Notes: a model not told the origin generated them from the letters alone. DNA of 64,000 nucleotides from Sorex araneus (GCF_027595985.1 NC_073304.1:47347137-47411136); one strand, 5' to 3'; positions 10,940 to 22,530 are shown, numbered from the stretch's first letter. A program made the numbers and translations.

Positions 10940-11888
10940 TATTTTATTATTTGTTGCTAATCTCCAAATAACCAGTCGAGAACCATTAGTCATTTGCTAT
11001 ATAAAATCTGGATCATTCAATTCTATTTTTACTTTGCATTGGGAATTTTCTATGAAAATTTGCATTGGGAATTTTCTAAGAAGCCCATAAGCTTCTTCTC
11101 TTTAGAATTATCACTTTGGAAAAATTTATAGTATTGTGTGTTGTGGTCTGGTCAGTTCAAAATATATTTTTTTCCTCTGGGTCTGTACCATGTGGTTTTA
11201 TCACAAGTATAAAGTAGAAGGTCAGAAATCAGTACAAGAGGTCTTAGATTTTAAAAAAAGATACATGATGAGTAAGCAAAGCAAAGTCTTAGATAATCCC
11301 CATTGAATAGAAACCTTAAAATATATAGTTAGTAGCATTGTCAACTGAGGATGCTAAAAGGGGGCGGGGGTCCTGGGTTAAAGCCATCTTGACACTAGCA
11401 GTGGCATGATGTAGCAGGTGTAGTTGTGGAGGTGAACAGGCAGTGCAGTGCCCGTGATTGAAAACAGAGTTTAAATCTTATTTAGGTATAGTGTAAAATC
11501 ATTGACAGATGAAAAAGGAGGAAGGTACAAAGTGCAAGAAGGACACTTTCATGAGGTAAGAGATAGCATGATCGACAGAAGAGCCTGGATAGAAGTAGGA
11601 GCTTCTGTAATTTTGGGGGAAGCTACTGTCATTGTTTAAAGACTATGAAAATCTCTGGGAGTCAATGAGATCACTAGGAAAAGTGAGAACTATCTAGAAG
11701 AAATTTCTGACAAATACCCCATGTAGAAATTTGCTAAAGTTTAAGAAATTTGTCAAATGACCAGAGAGGTGAGGGTGTTTCCAAGAAAGAACTATATTAG
11801 GTGATCAATATAGTTTGAATGTAGTTTGGATAAGTCACAATTTTCCTATACATCTTATCTTTTACTTATCCTTAAAAGAAAAATATTT
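10940..11888. other. Unassigned AT-rich sequence
   Basis: No gene. Contains a short tandem duplication of TTTGCATTGGGAATTTTCTA (around 11034-11080). Confidence 0.5.
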
Positions 11889-11903
11889 AAAAAATTAGAA
11901 CAG

Positions 11904-12092
11904 AGGGCTAGAGTGATAGCACAATGGGTGGGGCGTTTTCCTTGCACTCGGCCGACCCAGGTTCGAATCCTAGCATCCCATATGGTCCCCTGAGCACCGC
12001 CAGGGGTGATTTCTGAGTGCATGAGCCAGGAGTGACCCCTGTGCATCGCTGGGTGTGATCCAAAAAGCAAAATAAAATAAAATAAAATAAAT
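11904..12092 (+). mobile_element. Class A SINE with A-rich tail
   Basis: GGGCTAGAGTGATAGCACAA head, B box GGTTCGAATCC, body CATCCCATATGGTCCCCTGA, tail (AAAAT)n. Flanked by AAAAAATTAGAACAG at 11889-11903 and 12093-12107. A third copy of this 15-mer lies at 12255. Confidence 0.95.
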
Positions 12093-12107
12093 AAAAAATT
12101 AGAACAG

Positions 12108-12254
12108 GGTAGGGGCTTGAGTGGTGATACACAGCAGGTAGAGCTTTTGTCTTGTGTGTGGCCCACCTGGGATTGATATTGGGCACCACATATGGTCCTC
12201 CCAAGCCCTCTAGGAGTGATCCCTGAACATCCCTGGTGTGACCCAAAAACAAAC
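12108..12254 (+). mobile_element. Class A SINE, older copy at the same target
   Basis: A more diverged head (GGGGCTTGAGTGGTGATACA) and body (CACCACATATGGTCCTCCCA). It lies between AAAAAATTAGAACAG at 12093-12107 and the third copy at 12255-12269. Two SINEs therefore share one triplicated target sequence. Confidence 0.9.
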
Positions 12255-12335
12255 AAAAAATTAGAACAGTGTATTACTGTGGGAACAAGTTAGCATAAAC
12301 TTAGTGGATTAAAGCACCAAAATATACATTTATAG

Positions 12336-12512
12336 GGGCTGGAGTGATAGCACAGTGGGTAGGGCATTTGCCTTGCATGCGGCCGACCCGGGTTCAATTC
12401 CCAGCATCCCATATGGTCCCTCGAGCACCGCCAGGAGTAATTCCTGAGTGCAAAGCCAGGAGTAACCCCTGTGCATCGCCAGGTGTGACCCAAAAACAAA
12501 ACAAAACAAAAC
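12336..12512 (+). mobile_element. Class A SINE, young copy
   Basis: Near-consensus GGGCTGGAGTGATAGCACAG through GTGACCCAAAAACAAAAC. Perfect 17-bp target duplications AAAATATACATTTATAG (12319-12335 and 12513-12529). ORFs on both strands here are only the SINE read through. Confidence 0.96.
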
Positions 12513-12959
12513 AAAATATACATTTATAGAGATTCAAATTTTGAAATAGACTTTTTTTTTCTTTTACATGGTTAACATCAATCTCTTGGCATGCCTGTGT
12601 TTCATCTGCAGGTGTCCGGGGAAGAATCTGGTTCTGTGATATTTTTCAGTTCTAAAACTGCTGCATTCCTTGATGTGTAGCTCCCTTCCATTTGAAAAAC
12701 AATGGCATGTTGAGATTTGACAACACTCTTGCCTTATTTCCATAACCACATTTTCTTCCTTCCTCACCCACTCTACTTTGAAAGGCCCTGGCAATTATAT
12801 AGAATTCATCAGGGTAATCCAGGATCCCTTTCCTCTCAGTTGATTAGCCAGCCAAATTCTATCTGCAACTTAATTCCCTACTGCAGAGAAAACATGCCAT
12901 ATTCACAAATTCCAGGAAATAGGAAATCGGCATCTTTGGGAGGTTGGGAGTTTTATTCC

Positions 12960-13075
12960 AGTAACTACAATGATAATATCCCATTGGATCGTTACAAGGC
13001 TAAAGTGAATCACACAATACACTTGCCTGGTTTACAGTAAGTACTCAATAAATATTGGCTATTGTTGTTACTCTA
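12960..13075 (+). mobile_element. MIR 3' part
   Basis: Ends with TTTACAGTAAGTACTCAATA and AATATTGGCTATTGTTGTTA, the typical MIR 3' terminus. Confidence 0.7.
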
Positions 13076-14122
13076 ATTTCTATCTCAACCATTATGTAGT
13101 AAGTTCTTTCTACAATATTCTTTATACAATATCCCTATACATATTCCTCTTTTTAGCACATGTTACAGATTTCATGAAATATTTGCTGAGTGAATAAGGG
13201 GCACTAAGATTCTCAAGAACATTTAGTAATAAATGAATACAAGTTATATATCCCTCAGATAGATAGAAGCTCTGTTCTAACCTCATTTGATCCTATGAAA
13301 AGCATTGGCATTGTGCCAAACACCTTCTCTCTCTCTCTCTCTCTCTCTCTTTTTCCTTCTCTTTTTGACTTCTCTACTTTAGCTGAAGGGCTAAAGGTAG
13401 TTTTATGGTACTTACTGAATTATTTATACCTAGTGACTTTTCTCTTTTAGTTGTGGTTCCTTTTGGTACTTTATTCTTTTCCTAAACACAACTTTACCTA
13501 TGTACTAGATATAAGGCACCCCTAAATAAAGTAGAGTTTGATGACCTTAAAGAGTTGCCAGATTCTCAGCATCCTTCCTCAGTCAAGTTTCCTCCTTGAT
13601 TTACTTATTAACTTTTAACTTTCTCTTCCCCCAACAAGTGGCTCAGACCATTGTGACTTTTGCTATCATAAATTTCATCTCCATGTATTAGTCATACTCC
13701 TTCACTGAAAAACTCTAGTGACAGTGTCCAAATATGCTTGACATTTGCCTTCATTGTTTTTGTTCTTCCTTGTTTCCTCTACCTAGAATATTTGTGTCCC
13801 CACACATAAAGAAACAAAAAAATAACTAGGTTTAGAAGTTGTATCACTTCAACTTCATTTGCAAAATAACTTGCATGTTTGAGTTGAAAAAATTTTTCTT
13901 TATTTTATTTAGAAGGGTTTTGTCATTTACTTAATAAAAAGAAGTTTGAATAGGGATACCTAATTTTACAAAGTTAATTTGTTAAGTTTTAACATGTTCA
14001 GGTTTAACATATGGAACATGATTTAGACCAAATTCTCAGCCTACAAAATTTTCACATTCTGTAAGTCTCAGTTATAAACTCCTTGATCTTAAATCCACAA
14101 ACTATTTAGCAGACTAGCTTCT
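13076..14122. other. Unassigned sequence with a (CT)n tract
   Basis: Contains a (CT)n microsatellite at about 13327-13350. No gene seen. Confidence 0.5.
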
Positions 14123-14194
14123 TGGGCTAGGAATATGGCTTAGGGGTAAAGTGTGTGCTTTGCTTGTAGGATATCTGGGTTCAATACCTGGCAC

Positions 14195-14242
<48 letters not shown>
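14123..14242 (+). mobile_element. SINE head ending in (CA)n
   Basis: A tRNA-like head (GGCTTAGGGGTAAAGTGTGT, GGGTTCAATACCTGGCAC) runs straight into about 45 bp of (CA)n, with no class A or B body. The same head and junction type occur on the minus strand at 15340-15437. Confidence 0.75.
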
Positions 14243-14243
<1 letters not shown>

Positions 14244-14707
14244 CCTCTTGATTTCTCTCTATTGTACAAAATTATCATAGTGCCTGGAGGGCCTTGGCTG
14301 GTCCTGAAAGATTCAGGACATTATTCCTAGTTACCTGGCTCTTTTAATTTTTATCCTGTCTTTAGGAGATTGGCATGTAGAAGTTCAAAGTGTCTTTGAT
14401 TCCACAAATACCTATTTGTAATATTTAAGGGAGAAAATATTCCTCCAGGATTGTAGGCATCTGGGAGCTGTCAGAATGAACATGGGTACTTAAAGGTTTT
14501 GTTCAACTCTCATCAAAAACGGAAGTGGTTTGAGAGTCTTTCTTTGCTTCAGGAAAACCACAAATTGCAAATGCACGTCCTGTGATAGTATTGACAGCAG
14601 AGGTTAGGATAAAGAAATTCTGGGGGCTCAAAAAGAAGCAAAACACTGCATATTCCATGTGAACTGCACTGGTCTGACTCAAAAGTTTCAACATGAGTAA
14701 CTCAGGC

Positions 14708-14890
14708 CAGGGAGCCAAAGCATTAGTACAGTGGGTAGGGTGTTTGCCTTGCAAGTGACTAACCAGAGTTCTATCCTCAGCATCCCATATTGTCTCTTGA
14801 GCACCTCAAAGAGTAATTCTTCAGTACAGAGCCAGGAATAACCCCTGAGCAACTCCAGATATGGCTCCAAAATAAAACGAAACAAGAAAA
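14708..14890 (+). mobile_element. Class A SINE
   Basis: CATTAGTACAGTGGGTAGGG, GTTTGCCTTGCAAGTGAC, CAGCATCCCATATTGTCTCT, ACAGAGCCAGGAATAACCCC, then an A-rich tail. Moderately diverged. Confidence 0.88.
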
Positions 14891-14935
14891 CGAGCAAAGA
14901 AAAAGAGTAAGCCAGACTTTGAGGCCTAGTATTGT

Positions 14936-15118
14936 TTTTGGTTTTTTTTTTTCTTTTTTTTTTGGTCACAACCAGCAATACTCAAGGATTACTCCTGGCT
15001 CTGCACTCAGGAATTACTCCTGGCGGTGCTTGGGAGACCATATGGGATACTGGGAATTGAACTCGGGTCGGCCTCGTGCAAGGCAAATGCCCTACCTGCA
15101 GTACTATCACTCCGTCCC
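14936..15118 (-). mobile_element. Class A SINE
   Basis: Poly(T) left end, TTACTCCTGGCTCTGCACTC, ACCATATGGGATACTGGGAA, CGGGTCGGCCTCGTGCAAGG, ending TATCACTCCGTCCCC. Lies 46 bp from an oppositely oriented copy. Confidence 0.92.
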
Positions 15119-15336
15119 CAAGACCTAGTCTTTGAGGTCTCCATTTACCTATCTGACTTTACGACTTCCCCAGTCATGCCAGCAGTTACATAACTCTTTT
15201 CATCATTCTCTAATCATATACACAGAAACTATAGTCTCTGTGGTAAAGCTAATATGTAGCTTTATCGTACTATAATTTCTTGCTTACTAGTGAGAGTAGA
15301 AATTTTTCCACCTGACATTTACTACTCTACAAGTTC

Positions 15337-15339
<3 letters not shown>

Positions 15340-15373
<34 letters not shown>

Positions 15374-15437
15374 TGCTGGGGAATCAAACCCAAGACCCTA
15401 CACATTAAATGCACATGCTTAATCACCACTCCAATCC
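15340..15437 (-). mobile_element. SINE head ending in (TG)n/(CA)n
   Basis: (TG)n at 15340-15372 is followed by GATGCTGGGGAATCAAACCC and GCACATGCTTAATCACCACT, the complement of a tRNA-like head. The microsatellite starts where the SINE body should begin, as in the plus-strand copy at 14123. Confidence 0.75.
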
Positions 15438-15456
15438 TAAAATGCAATGTAATTTA

Positions 15457-15709
15457 CTTTTTATTTTATTTTATTGGAGATAGTTACAAGCTTTCATGTT
15501 TGGCTTACAATCTAACAATGATCAAATACCCATCCCTCCACCAGTGCACATTCCCCACCACCACTATCCCCAGTATAACCCCCCTTCCTCACTCTTCCCC
15601 TGCCTACATGGCAGGCAATATTACCCATACTCTCTCTACTTTTGGGCATTATGGCTTGCAACACAGACACTGAGAAGTCATCATATTTGTTCTATTATCT
15701 ACTTTTAGC
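15457..15709 (-). mobile_element. L1 3' end insertion, antisense
   Basis: A 253-bp 5'-truncated L1 with perfect 18-bp target duplications AAAATGCAATGTAATTTA (15439-15456 and 15710-15727). The T-rich left end is the complement of its poly(A). Contains CATCCCTCCACCAGTGCACA and GGCATTATGGCTTGCAACAC. Confidence 0.95.
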
Positions 15710-15734
15710 AAAATGCAATGTAATTTATTGACAC

Positions 15735-15877
15735 GGGGTGGGGGTGGACTACATCCAGCAGTAACTGAATACTTGGGGTCTCTTCCACTAGTGCTCAGAG
15801 AACTTTGCAGTGCCAGGAATCAGACCTGAGCCTCCTACAAACAGAGCATACACCTTTGAGCACTCTCTCTGACCTTA
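15735..15877 (-). mobile_element. Diverged SINE
   Basis: GTGCTCAGAGAACTTTGCAG, GTGCCAGGAATCAGACCTGA and GAGCACTCTCTCTGACC follow the minus-strand SINE order. Confidence 0.6.
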
Positions 15878-15934
15878 GAATGTGCTTTTGAAGGGAGAAA
15901 TAGTAATATCCCACTTCTCAGCTCATGGGATAGG

Positions 15935-16050
15935 TAATACTAATATTTTCTATCTACCAAACATTGTACAAAAGGCACTTTACAAACACAAACTCACTTT
16001 AATATCAAAGCCTAATAGTTTTATTGATAACTGAATCCACGTGACAGAGA
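15935..16050 (-). mobile_element. Possible MIR relic
   Basis: ATCTACCAAACATTGTAC, AAAGGCACTTTACAAACACA and TGATAACTGAATCCACGTGA loosely follow the MIR complement. Weak. Confidence 0.4.
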
Positions 16051-16060
16051 AGTGTGGCCA

Positions 16061-16526
16061 GGAACTTGGCCCCCTCTCCCTGCTTCTGCCAGCTTTGTAA
16101 ATTGAGCCGTACAAAGGACAAAACTGACTAATAACCCTTAGAGCCAGACTGCTCCTTAGAGTGACAGTGTGTATTCTGATGAGATCATTATGTTTAATAT
16201 TTTTCTAAAAAGGACCAAACAAAGCTTTGGGCTTTTCTGCATCATGTCGTTTGCTGAATTACAAGTTCGTAAGGAAAATATTATGTGACTTCTATAACTT
16301 AGCTAAGTTTTCCATCAGAATGCACTCAGTTAATGAATAACGGATGTGGGCTATACTAAAAACAATTGGGCAGCACCTGGAAAGCCTTCACAATGGGGAA
16401 AATTGGCCTGCAGTGAGTCTTTGCCTTGGCCACACATGAAAACCACCAGCAGAGCTTTTGATAAAGCCAGGTCCCTGGGCTCTGCCCTATCCCAGTAACA
16501 TGTGTTCTAGAGGAAGAGAGTTGGGT
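16061..16526. other. Unassigned sequence
   Basis: No gene or repeat recognised. Confidence 0.45.
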
Positions 16527-16690
16527 GCTGGAGAGATAGCTCAGCCATCTGAGCACATGCTTTGCATGCAGGAAGCCTGGATTTGATACCTGTACCATCT
16601 AGTCCTCTGGTATTATGTGGTCCCCAGAGAACTGCCAGGAGTGCTCTACCCCTCATTCCCTGCAAACACAATAGAATTAAAAGAAATAAA
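16527..16690 (+). mobile_element. Old class A SINE
   Basis: GGGTGCTGGAGAGATAGCTC, ATGCTTTGCATGCAGGAAGC, TGGATTTGATACCTG, ATTATGTGGTCCCCAGAGAA, with an A-rich end. Confidence 0.75.
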
Positions 16691-16949
16691 TTGTATTCCA
16701 GTATGTTCCATATGAAAATGGACATGAGTGGGCAAGTGTTGGTAGTTTCTGAAAGTGTGCCCTCTGTCCCCCAGGTGGTAGCAATGGCCAAGAAAAAGCT
16801 GTATGTTTATAATTATTCTTCATAGAGATCCCCAAACCTAAAGCCGTTGAACAATATTGGTTTTCTCTATCCTAAATTTTATTTCAAAGAGCTAAAGAAC
16901 AGAGACATGAGATTCTCTATCTGAACACATCTATGGTATTCTGAAACAC

Positions 16950-17690
16950 ACTGAATTTTATTTTTATATTTAGGCACTATGATTTATAATGCTATTAATA
17001 ATAGAGATTCAAGTCTTCAATATCCAACTCCACACACACCACACACCCCACACCAGTGTTAATATCCCTTCATCAATATCCCAAGGTCCGTACTAACCTC
17101 CTCCCTCCTCCTTAGCAACCTCATTGTTTTCACTTAATTTTTATTGCTTGGTTCGTAAGTATATAACAGTGTCGGGTTTTGATGAATACTATTATCCCAC
17201 CTTTACACCACCAAAGTGTCCAAGGTCCCTGACAAATGCCTTTTTGTTACCATTGTTTTTTTTCTTCTTTTTTCCCAGCCCCCCTCACCACCCACTCCTT
17301 GGTATTCTTATTTCTATAATCCTTTCACTTTCTGATGTACTTGACTTAACATGATACCCTCCAATCCTATCCAAGTTGCACTAAACTTCGTGATTCTATC
17401 AGTTCTTGTGGCTGCATCTCCCATTGTGTATATATACCACAATTTCTTTATCACTCATCTGTCTCTGCACATTTGACTTATCTCCATATTCTGGCCATTG
17501 TACTAAGTGCTGCAGTCAACATAGGTATGCATATATCTTTTTCAATTAACATTTCAGGATGATGTCAAGAAATGTAATCACTGGATCACATGGAAGCTCT
17601 ATTCTTACATTTTTTTGAGGAAATGCATATTGTTGCTATAGTGGTTGAAACAGTATTCCTTCCAGCTTTTAGTAAGGGTTACTTTTTTAA
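16950..17690 (-). mobile_element. L1 3' region, antisense
   Basis: TTAGGCACTATGATTTATAA, ACACCACCAAAGTGTCCAAG, TGACTTAACATGATACCCTC, CATCTCCCATTGTGTATATA and AGTGCTGCAGTCAACATAGG follow the antisense L1 3' order. Confidence 0.78.
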
Positions 17691-18321
17691 AAAAATATTT
17701 TAATGAATTCTTTTTTTAAAAAAAACACAGCTCATCAAAACTGAGAACTTTTAGACCCGAATTTTCTTCAGAGCCTTATTGCTCAGTGTGGGATGAGAGT
17801 ATGCAGCATTGCCTCCCCTGGCTGGTTAGAAAGCAGAATGCCAGGCATTCATTTGGGTATGTTCTCTTAGACAAGGCATTAAGTATAGGATGCATTGACT
17901 TGGAGAACATCTCATTCACCCCTCATTTCACTAGTGTGGGAAGAGGAAAAACAGTATGAGAAAGCATGTGAACTCCTACCCAGAGACAAGACTCTGATGC
18001 TGGGAGCAGAGAAACACATTTACTGATTCTTAGGCTTGGAAATCTTCCACTACATTCTGCTGAAATTCCATAAAAATAAATGATTGTGTATTTCCTTCCC
18101 CAAGAGCCAAGAGAAGTCGATTACATTCCCTCTATATCAAAGATAAAGTGTATGAGGTAGAATATGGGTTTTTAATAGCTCATATTTGAAAAAAGGAAAA
18201 AGGCTTCTATGATAAATTATATACATTAAAAGTAGAATTGAACTCTAAATCTGATTTTACCTTGGCCTCAAATAGAAAACTCTAGCATAAGTACTGTGAA
18301 ATATTTTTCTAAGAAAGAAGA
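17691..18321. other. Unassigned sequence
   Basis: No gene or clear repeat. Confidence 0.45.
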
Positions 18322-18335
18322 AAAAAATGTTTTCA

Positions 18336-18629
18336 TAGAGACGGAACACAATGGCCACTCAACACCTTTATTGCAAACCACAACACCTAATCAGAGAGAG
18401 AGAACAAAAGGGAATACCCTGCCATAGTGGCAGGGTGGGGTGGGGGGAGCCGGGACTGGGGAGGGGGGGAAGGATGTTGGGTTTACTGGTGGTGGAGAAT
18501 GGGCACTGGTGAAGGGATGGGTTATCGAACTTTGTATGGGGGAAACATGAGCACAAAGATGTATGGATCTGTAACTTTACCCTCACGATGACTCTCTAAT
18601 TAAAAATAAACTAATAAAAAAAAGTAAAT
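18336..18629 (+). mobile_element. L1 3' end insertion, sense
   Basis: A 294-bp 5'-truncated L1 with perfect 14-bp target duplications AAAAAATGTTTTCA (18322-18335 and 18630-18643). It shows the G-rich purine tract (18426-18470), ATGGGCACTGGTGAAGGGAT and an A-rich tail. It defines the L1 3' end with which the composite elements compare. Confidence 0.95.
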
Positions 18630-18643
18630 AAAAAATGTTTTCA

Positions 18644-19639
18644 GAATGAAGCCATAAAATAGAAGTATTTTCTTTGAACTGGAGTAGATTAAAATAAATT
18701 TTATGTAATAAAAGTTGGGTTTCATGCCAACTCAAGTTTCCATTTAGACTTTGCTCAAAGTTGTGTGTTACTGTGAATTTTTTTTAACCAGGCTATAGAT
18801 TTTTTGATGTGAGGAGATGTACTTGGTTATGACTCTTTATAAGTGAAATGATGCTACTCAGTAGCACTCAATTCTGCCAGTTGTAGGAAAATGAACTGCT
18901 GCTCAAACAGACTGTCTCAATCAAACCATTTATTTGGATTAAATTCTGAGGCAGAATTCAGGATTTGTTCCCTTGTGTAGAGGAGAAGAGGAGAGCAGAG
19001 GTGCTTCTGGCACTGGCGCAGGAGCCCTGTTCCACACATTGTCATTGTCTAGCTGAATGGTACCACCTTCTGCTTCAATATCTGCTGCCTATGTGTGCAT
19101 CTTTGCTGTCCTTGGGGCCATGCTTCCTGCAGCTTCTTTTTCTTCACTGTCCTTTATACTCTGAGACATTCTTTTGGGTGCCCCTTCCTGACAGGCCCGC
19201 AAGAAGAGGAGTGCAAAGTCGACTTACAGCCGCCACTGTGGCTGAACATGAATCTCCCTCTAGAAATCTCTTCGGTCTTTCCATTTAAGGAATGCCTCTT
19301 TATGGTGGGAATTGCTTTTATGGAATGTTATAAAAGAAGTACTAGTTCTAAAATGTAATTTCTACCAAGACATAGTGTCTAATGTAATTTTCACTTTAAC
19401 CTCTTTCAAAGTAGAATTTTATGCCAATCAACCTGGAATTTCCTAGTGGACATCAGTGGAGAAATCTGTGTGATGAGAACTCAGCACCACCCCTGACTCC
19501 CTAGAAGGGTGGCGGTCCTGAAAGAACCTACCCTGCATTTGCTTGTGATTGTCCCATCCTCTTTGATTATAAAAACCGTTCATTTTATATAGCTCTTCAA
19601 AGCACCTTCTTCTCAATAGATGGAATATTGCCAGATTCA
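18644..19639. other. Unassigned sequence, slightly GC-richer core
   Basis: At 18965-19360 two overlapping frames of 107 and 87 codons are open, and CCCTTCCTGACAG at 19182-19194 resembles a splice acceptor. I recognise no protein, so I do not call an exon. Confidence 0.4.
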
Positions 19640-19800
19640 AGCTGTAAAGGTAGGTGGGGGTGGGGGTGGGGGTGGAAGAGGCGTGGTGGTAAGGAAACTG
19701 GAGACATTGGTGGTGGGAAATGTATACTAGTGAAGGGATGGGTGTTGAAACATTGTATGACTGAAACCCAATCACGAATAGCTTTGGGCTGGTCTATTTC
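19640..19800 (+). mobile_element. L1 3' end, sense
   Basis: (GGGGGT)n-like purine tract, TTGGTGGTGGGAAATGTATA, GTGAAGGGATGGGTGTTGAA, CATTGTATGACTGAAACCCA, then an A/T-rich end. Confidence 0.82.
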
Positions 19801-19861
19801 ATAGTGATTCTTTTTTTTTTAAAGCCAGTTACCTACTTAAATTCACAAGATAAGTTGTGTT

Positions 19862-20030
19862 TCTTTTTTTGATTGCTTTGGGGCCATACCCTATGTTATA
19901 TCTCTCTAGATTTGTGTTCAGGGATCACTCTTGTTGGGGCTCTGGGGTCCATGTGTGGTGCCAGGGGCTGAACCAGGATCAACTGTGTATAAGGCAAGTA
20001 GCCTGCCCACTATTCTATGTCTCCAGCCAG
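19862..20030 (-). mobile_element. Class A SINE, diverged
   Basis: GGGGCCATACCCTATGTTAT, TGTGTTCAGGGATCACTCTT, GTGCCAGGGGCTGAACCAGG, ATAAGGCAAGTAGCCTGCCC, ending TCTCCAGCC. Confidence 0.8.
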
Positions 20031-20136
20031 AATTGTTTCCTTAAGAATGTCATTATGCGTTTCCTTTGTTCCATGTTTCATGGGAAATTTTATGTTCTAA
20101 TTTTGGTTGGGCTATGGCTCTTGACAGTTAAACGAT

Positions 20137-20139
20137 AAT

Positions 20140-20182
<43 letters not shown>

Positions 20183-20346
20183 TTTGCTTTTTGGGTCACA
20201 CCCAGAGATGCTCAGGGGTCACTCGTGGCTCTGCACTTAGGAATTACCCCTGGCCGTGCTCAGGGGACCATATGGGATGCTGGGAATCGAACCTGGGTCG
20301 GCCTCGTGCAAGGCAAACGCCCTACCTGCTGTGCTATCTCCAGCCC
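20137..20346 (-). mobile_element. Class A SINE with expanded (TTTA)n tail
   Basis: (TTTA)n at about 20137-20185 is the complement of the SINE tail. It is followed by TTTTTGGGTCACACCCAGAG, ACCATATGGGATGCTGGGAA, GGGTCGGCCTCGTGCAAGGC and CTATCTCCAGCCCC. Flanks GATAATTTATT and GATAATCTATT match at 10 of 11 positions. Confidence 0.93.
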
Positions 20347-20727
20347 CAAGATAATCTATTTTTTAAAAATCATAAAAACTTCATTCATCCCTCAATGACA
20401 AAAATCTTATAGTTGAATGAGGCTTGCTATTTTTAAAAGCTTCGGATTGACCAGAATCTTACTCTTTCCAGGTTGGTCATTCCTACCTGAATGCAGTGTA
20501 CAAGAAAACACACATCACTGCTCAGGTGGTGGAGAAGACAGGAACAAAACCTATAACACGTACCTATGTATTTGCTTTTACTCTTGGGCTCTAGAGGAGA
20601 CTCCATTGCCTTTCCTGTCCAGGCTCCACAGACTGCCAGTCCCCGTAAACACAGACAAAGTTTATGCTCCCCACGGTGAAGTCCACAGTGTGGCCACTCA
20701 GCTGCCTTTCTAACATCTTTTTAAGTT

Positions 20728-20894
20728 AGTTTGTTTTCAGGGCCACAGTCAATAGTGCTCAGGACTTGCTCCTACTCTGCACTCAAGGATCATTCCTGGT
20801 GGATTTGGGGGACCATAAGGGGTGCTGGGGATCCAACCTGAGTTGGCTGCTTACAAGACAAATGCCCTACCTACTGTTCTACCTTTTGGGCCTT
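20728..20894 (-). mobile_element. Class A SINE
   Basis: AGGGCCACAGTCAATAGTGC, GACCATAAGGGGTGCTGGGG and ACAAGACAAATGCCCTACCT mark a diverged minus-strand copy. Confidence 0.85.
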
Positions 20895-22194
20895 ACTAAT
20901 GTCTCTAAGTCTCTCTGCCTCTGAGGCTCTTGCCCCTTTCTGATGAGAACCCTTGTGATTATGTGGGACCATAGATCATCCAGAGTTATCTTCTAGCCAG
21001 AGTCTTTGTTTAATCCCATCTGCAGAGTCCCTGTTTGGGTGTACCAGGCCACCTGTTCACAGTCCTGGGATTCAGGTGTGGAGCCCTGCGTGGTCTCGGG
21101 CTTTACTCAATACTGGGTGTTATTCAAGGGGGAGGCCAAACTCCAGCTACAAATGGCTGGGAAAAGGACCCGAGATAACAGAGTTGTACTTTTCTTCTTT
21201 TATGTAATCCGGGAGCTACACTTTGACTTTGTCTCAGAGGAGTCAAAAAGCAGAAGTTGTTGGCAAGATGTTTTCCTTTCTGACTGTGCTCTGAGTGCTT
21301 TAAGAAGTCTATGCGGGTGTGCAGGAGAGAAAGGTGAAAGGGGTGTGGGTGGGGCTTCCTTTACTGTGAGGGTTGTTGGGTGTTTCTGGGAGTGGTGAAA
21401 GGAGCACTTGTTTCTGGGAAGTTGTGAGACACCTTTGAAAGTATTGCGCGACTCTAGGCTTCACCAGGATTACGGTTCCTTCAGGCATTGTGAACAATCA
21501 GAGCTGCTGAATCTGAGATCTAGTGGGGGTTCATTGGAACCTCCTGGGGTCCTGGTTCTGCAGAAAGGGCCATGAATGACCCAGAAAAAAATCTACCCTG
21601 TTGTGGTAGCCTAGGTGCCTTAGGATCAAAAATTAATTGGTTTGAGGAAAATAAGGACACACACAATTTCTCAACCAACTGTCTTTTAATAATAAATACG
21701 AAATGAAATATGATTCTTGCCATGATCAAAAAAGCAGAAAAGGAAGTTAATTTTCTTCATTCCTGCCAACTCTCATTACATTTAAATAAAGAAAATCTCA
21801 GTATAATGCCCTGGAATAGAAGGGAAGTACAGAACCTAGAGGGGCATCTAATTCTAACTCAGGAAAGTCATTTTGGAGCAAATGATATGTAAGCTGTTAA
21901 AAAAGAAAAATGAAACAACAGGTACCAAATTGAACCATCCACACCAAGCCCCACCAAGACTAAATACCCAACCTAATATACCTTCAGTCCTTTCCCTAAA
22001 GTGGAATTCTAAACTAATCAACCTGGAATTTCTGAGTCAGAACTAGTGAACATAGTAATCTCCATAAAAAATCTTCCCCTCCCTTCCCTGAGGAAAGGTA
22101 GCCTTGTCTGAATAAAGTCTTCTTTATTTCATCCTTAATTTTACTTAAATATTTAACTGATTTATTCTTGGTTTGCAATATTACAAAATTTTAA
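20895..22194. other. Mostly unique sequence
   Basis: No repeat recognised. The longest frame (130 codons, 21006-21398) begins at a TTG and has no recognisable domain. Confidence 0.45.
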
Positions 22195-22530
22195 TGTAAA
22201 CAAATTGTGATATATATGTATACATATACATATATATATTCAATGGAATACTATCCCATTATGTGAAAGATAAGGTTGATCTGTTTGGGACAAAAAAGGA
22301 TAGAATCTATGGTGATTTAAAAAAATTAAATAAATAAGGGAGTGAAAGACAATTATCAGGTGACTTCTTATGTGAAATAGGAAAAACAAAAACATATGTT
22401 GACCAAAAGCAAAGCTAACTTTGAGATTGAGTGAGGGGTTAACTGGTGGTTACCCAGGGGCTGGGGTGGGTGGGTGTGCTTTGGGGGAGTGGATAGAGAA
22501 GGGGTAGGGGAGTGAGGAGAGGGGCTTTTC
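22195..22530 (+). mobile_element. Old L1 3' UTR relic
   Basis: CAATGGAATACTATCCCATT, TGTGAAAGATAAGGTTGATC, GAAAGACAATTATCAGGTGA, AACTGGTGGTTACCCAGGGG and a G-rich tract follow the order of ancient L1 3' UTRs. Confidence 0.65.

Noticed and set aside
11855..12256. Longest open frame (133 codons, minus strand)
   Set aside because: It is two class A SINEs and their tails read through. The similar peptide recurs wherever this SINE occurs.
18965..19360. Possible exon with splice-acceptor-like CCCTTCCTGACAG
   Set aside because: Two frames are open at once, neither resembles a known protein, and no matching donor or neighbouring exon is seen.
20137..20185. Tandem TTTA units considered as a CRISPR-like or satellite array
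   Set aside because: It is an expanded SINE tail microsatellite with no spacers.
21006..21398. 130-codon plus-strand frame in unique sequence
   Set aside because: Starts at TTG, has no recognisable domain, signal or conserved composition. Chance frames of this size are expected in 64 kb.
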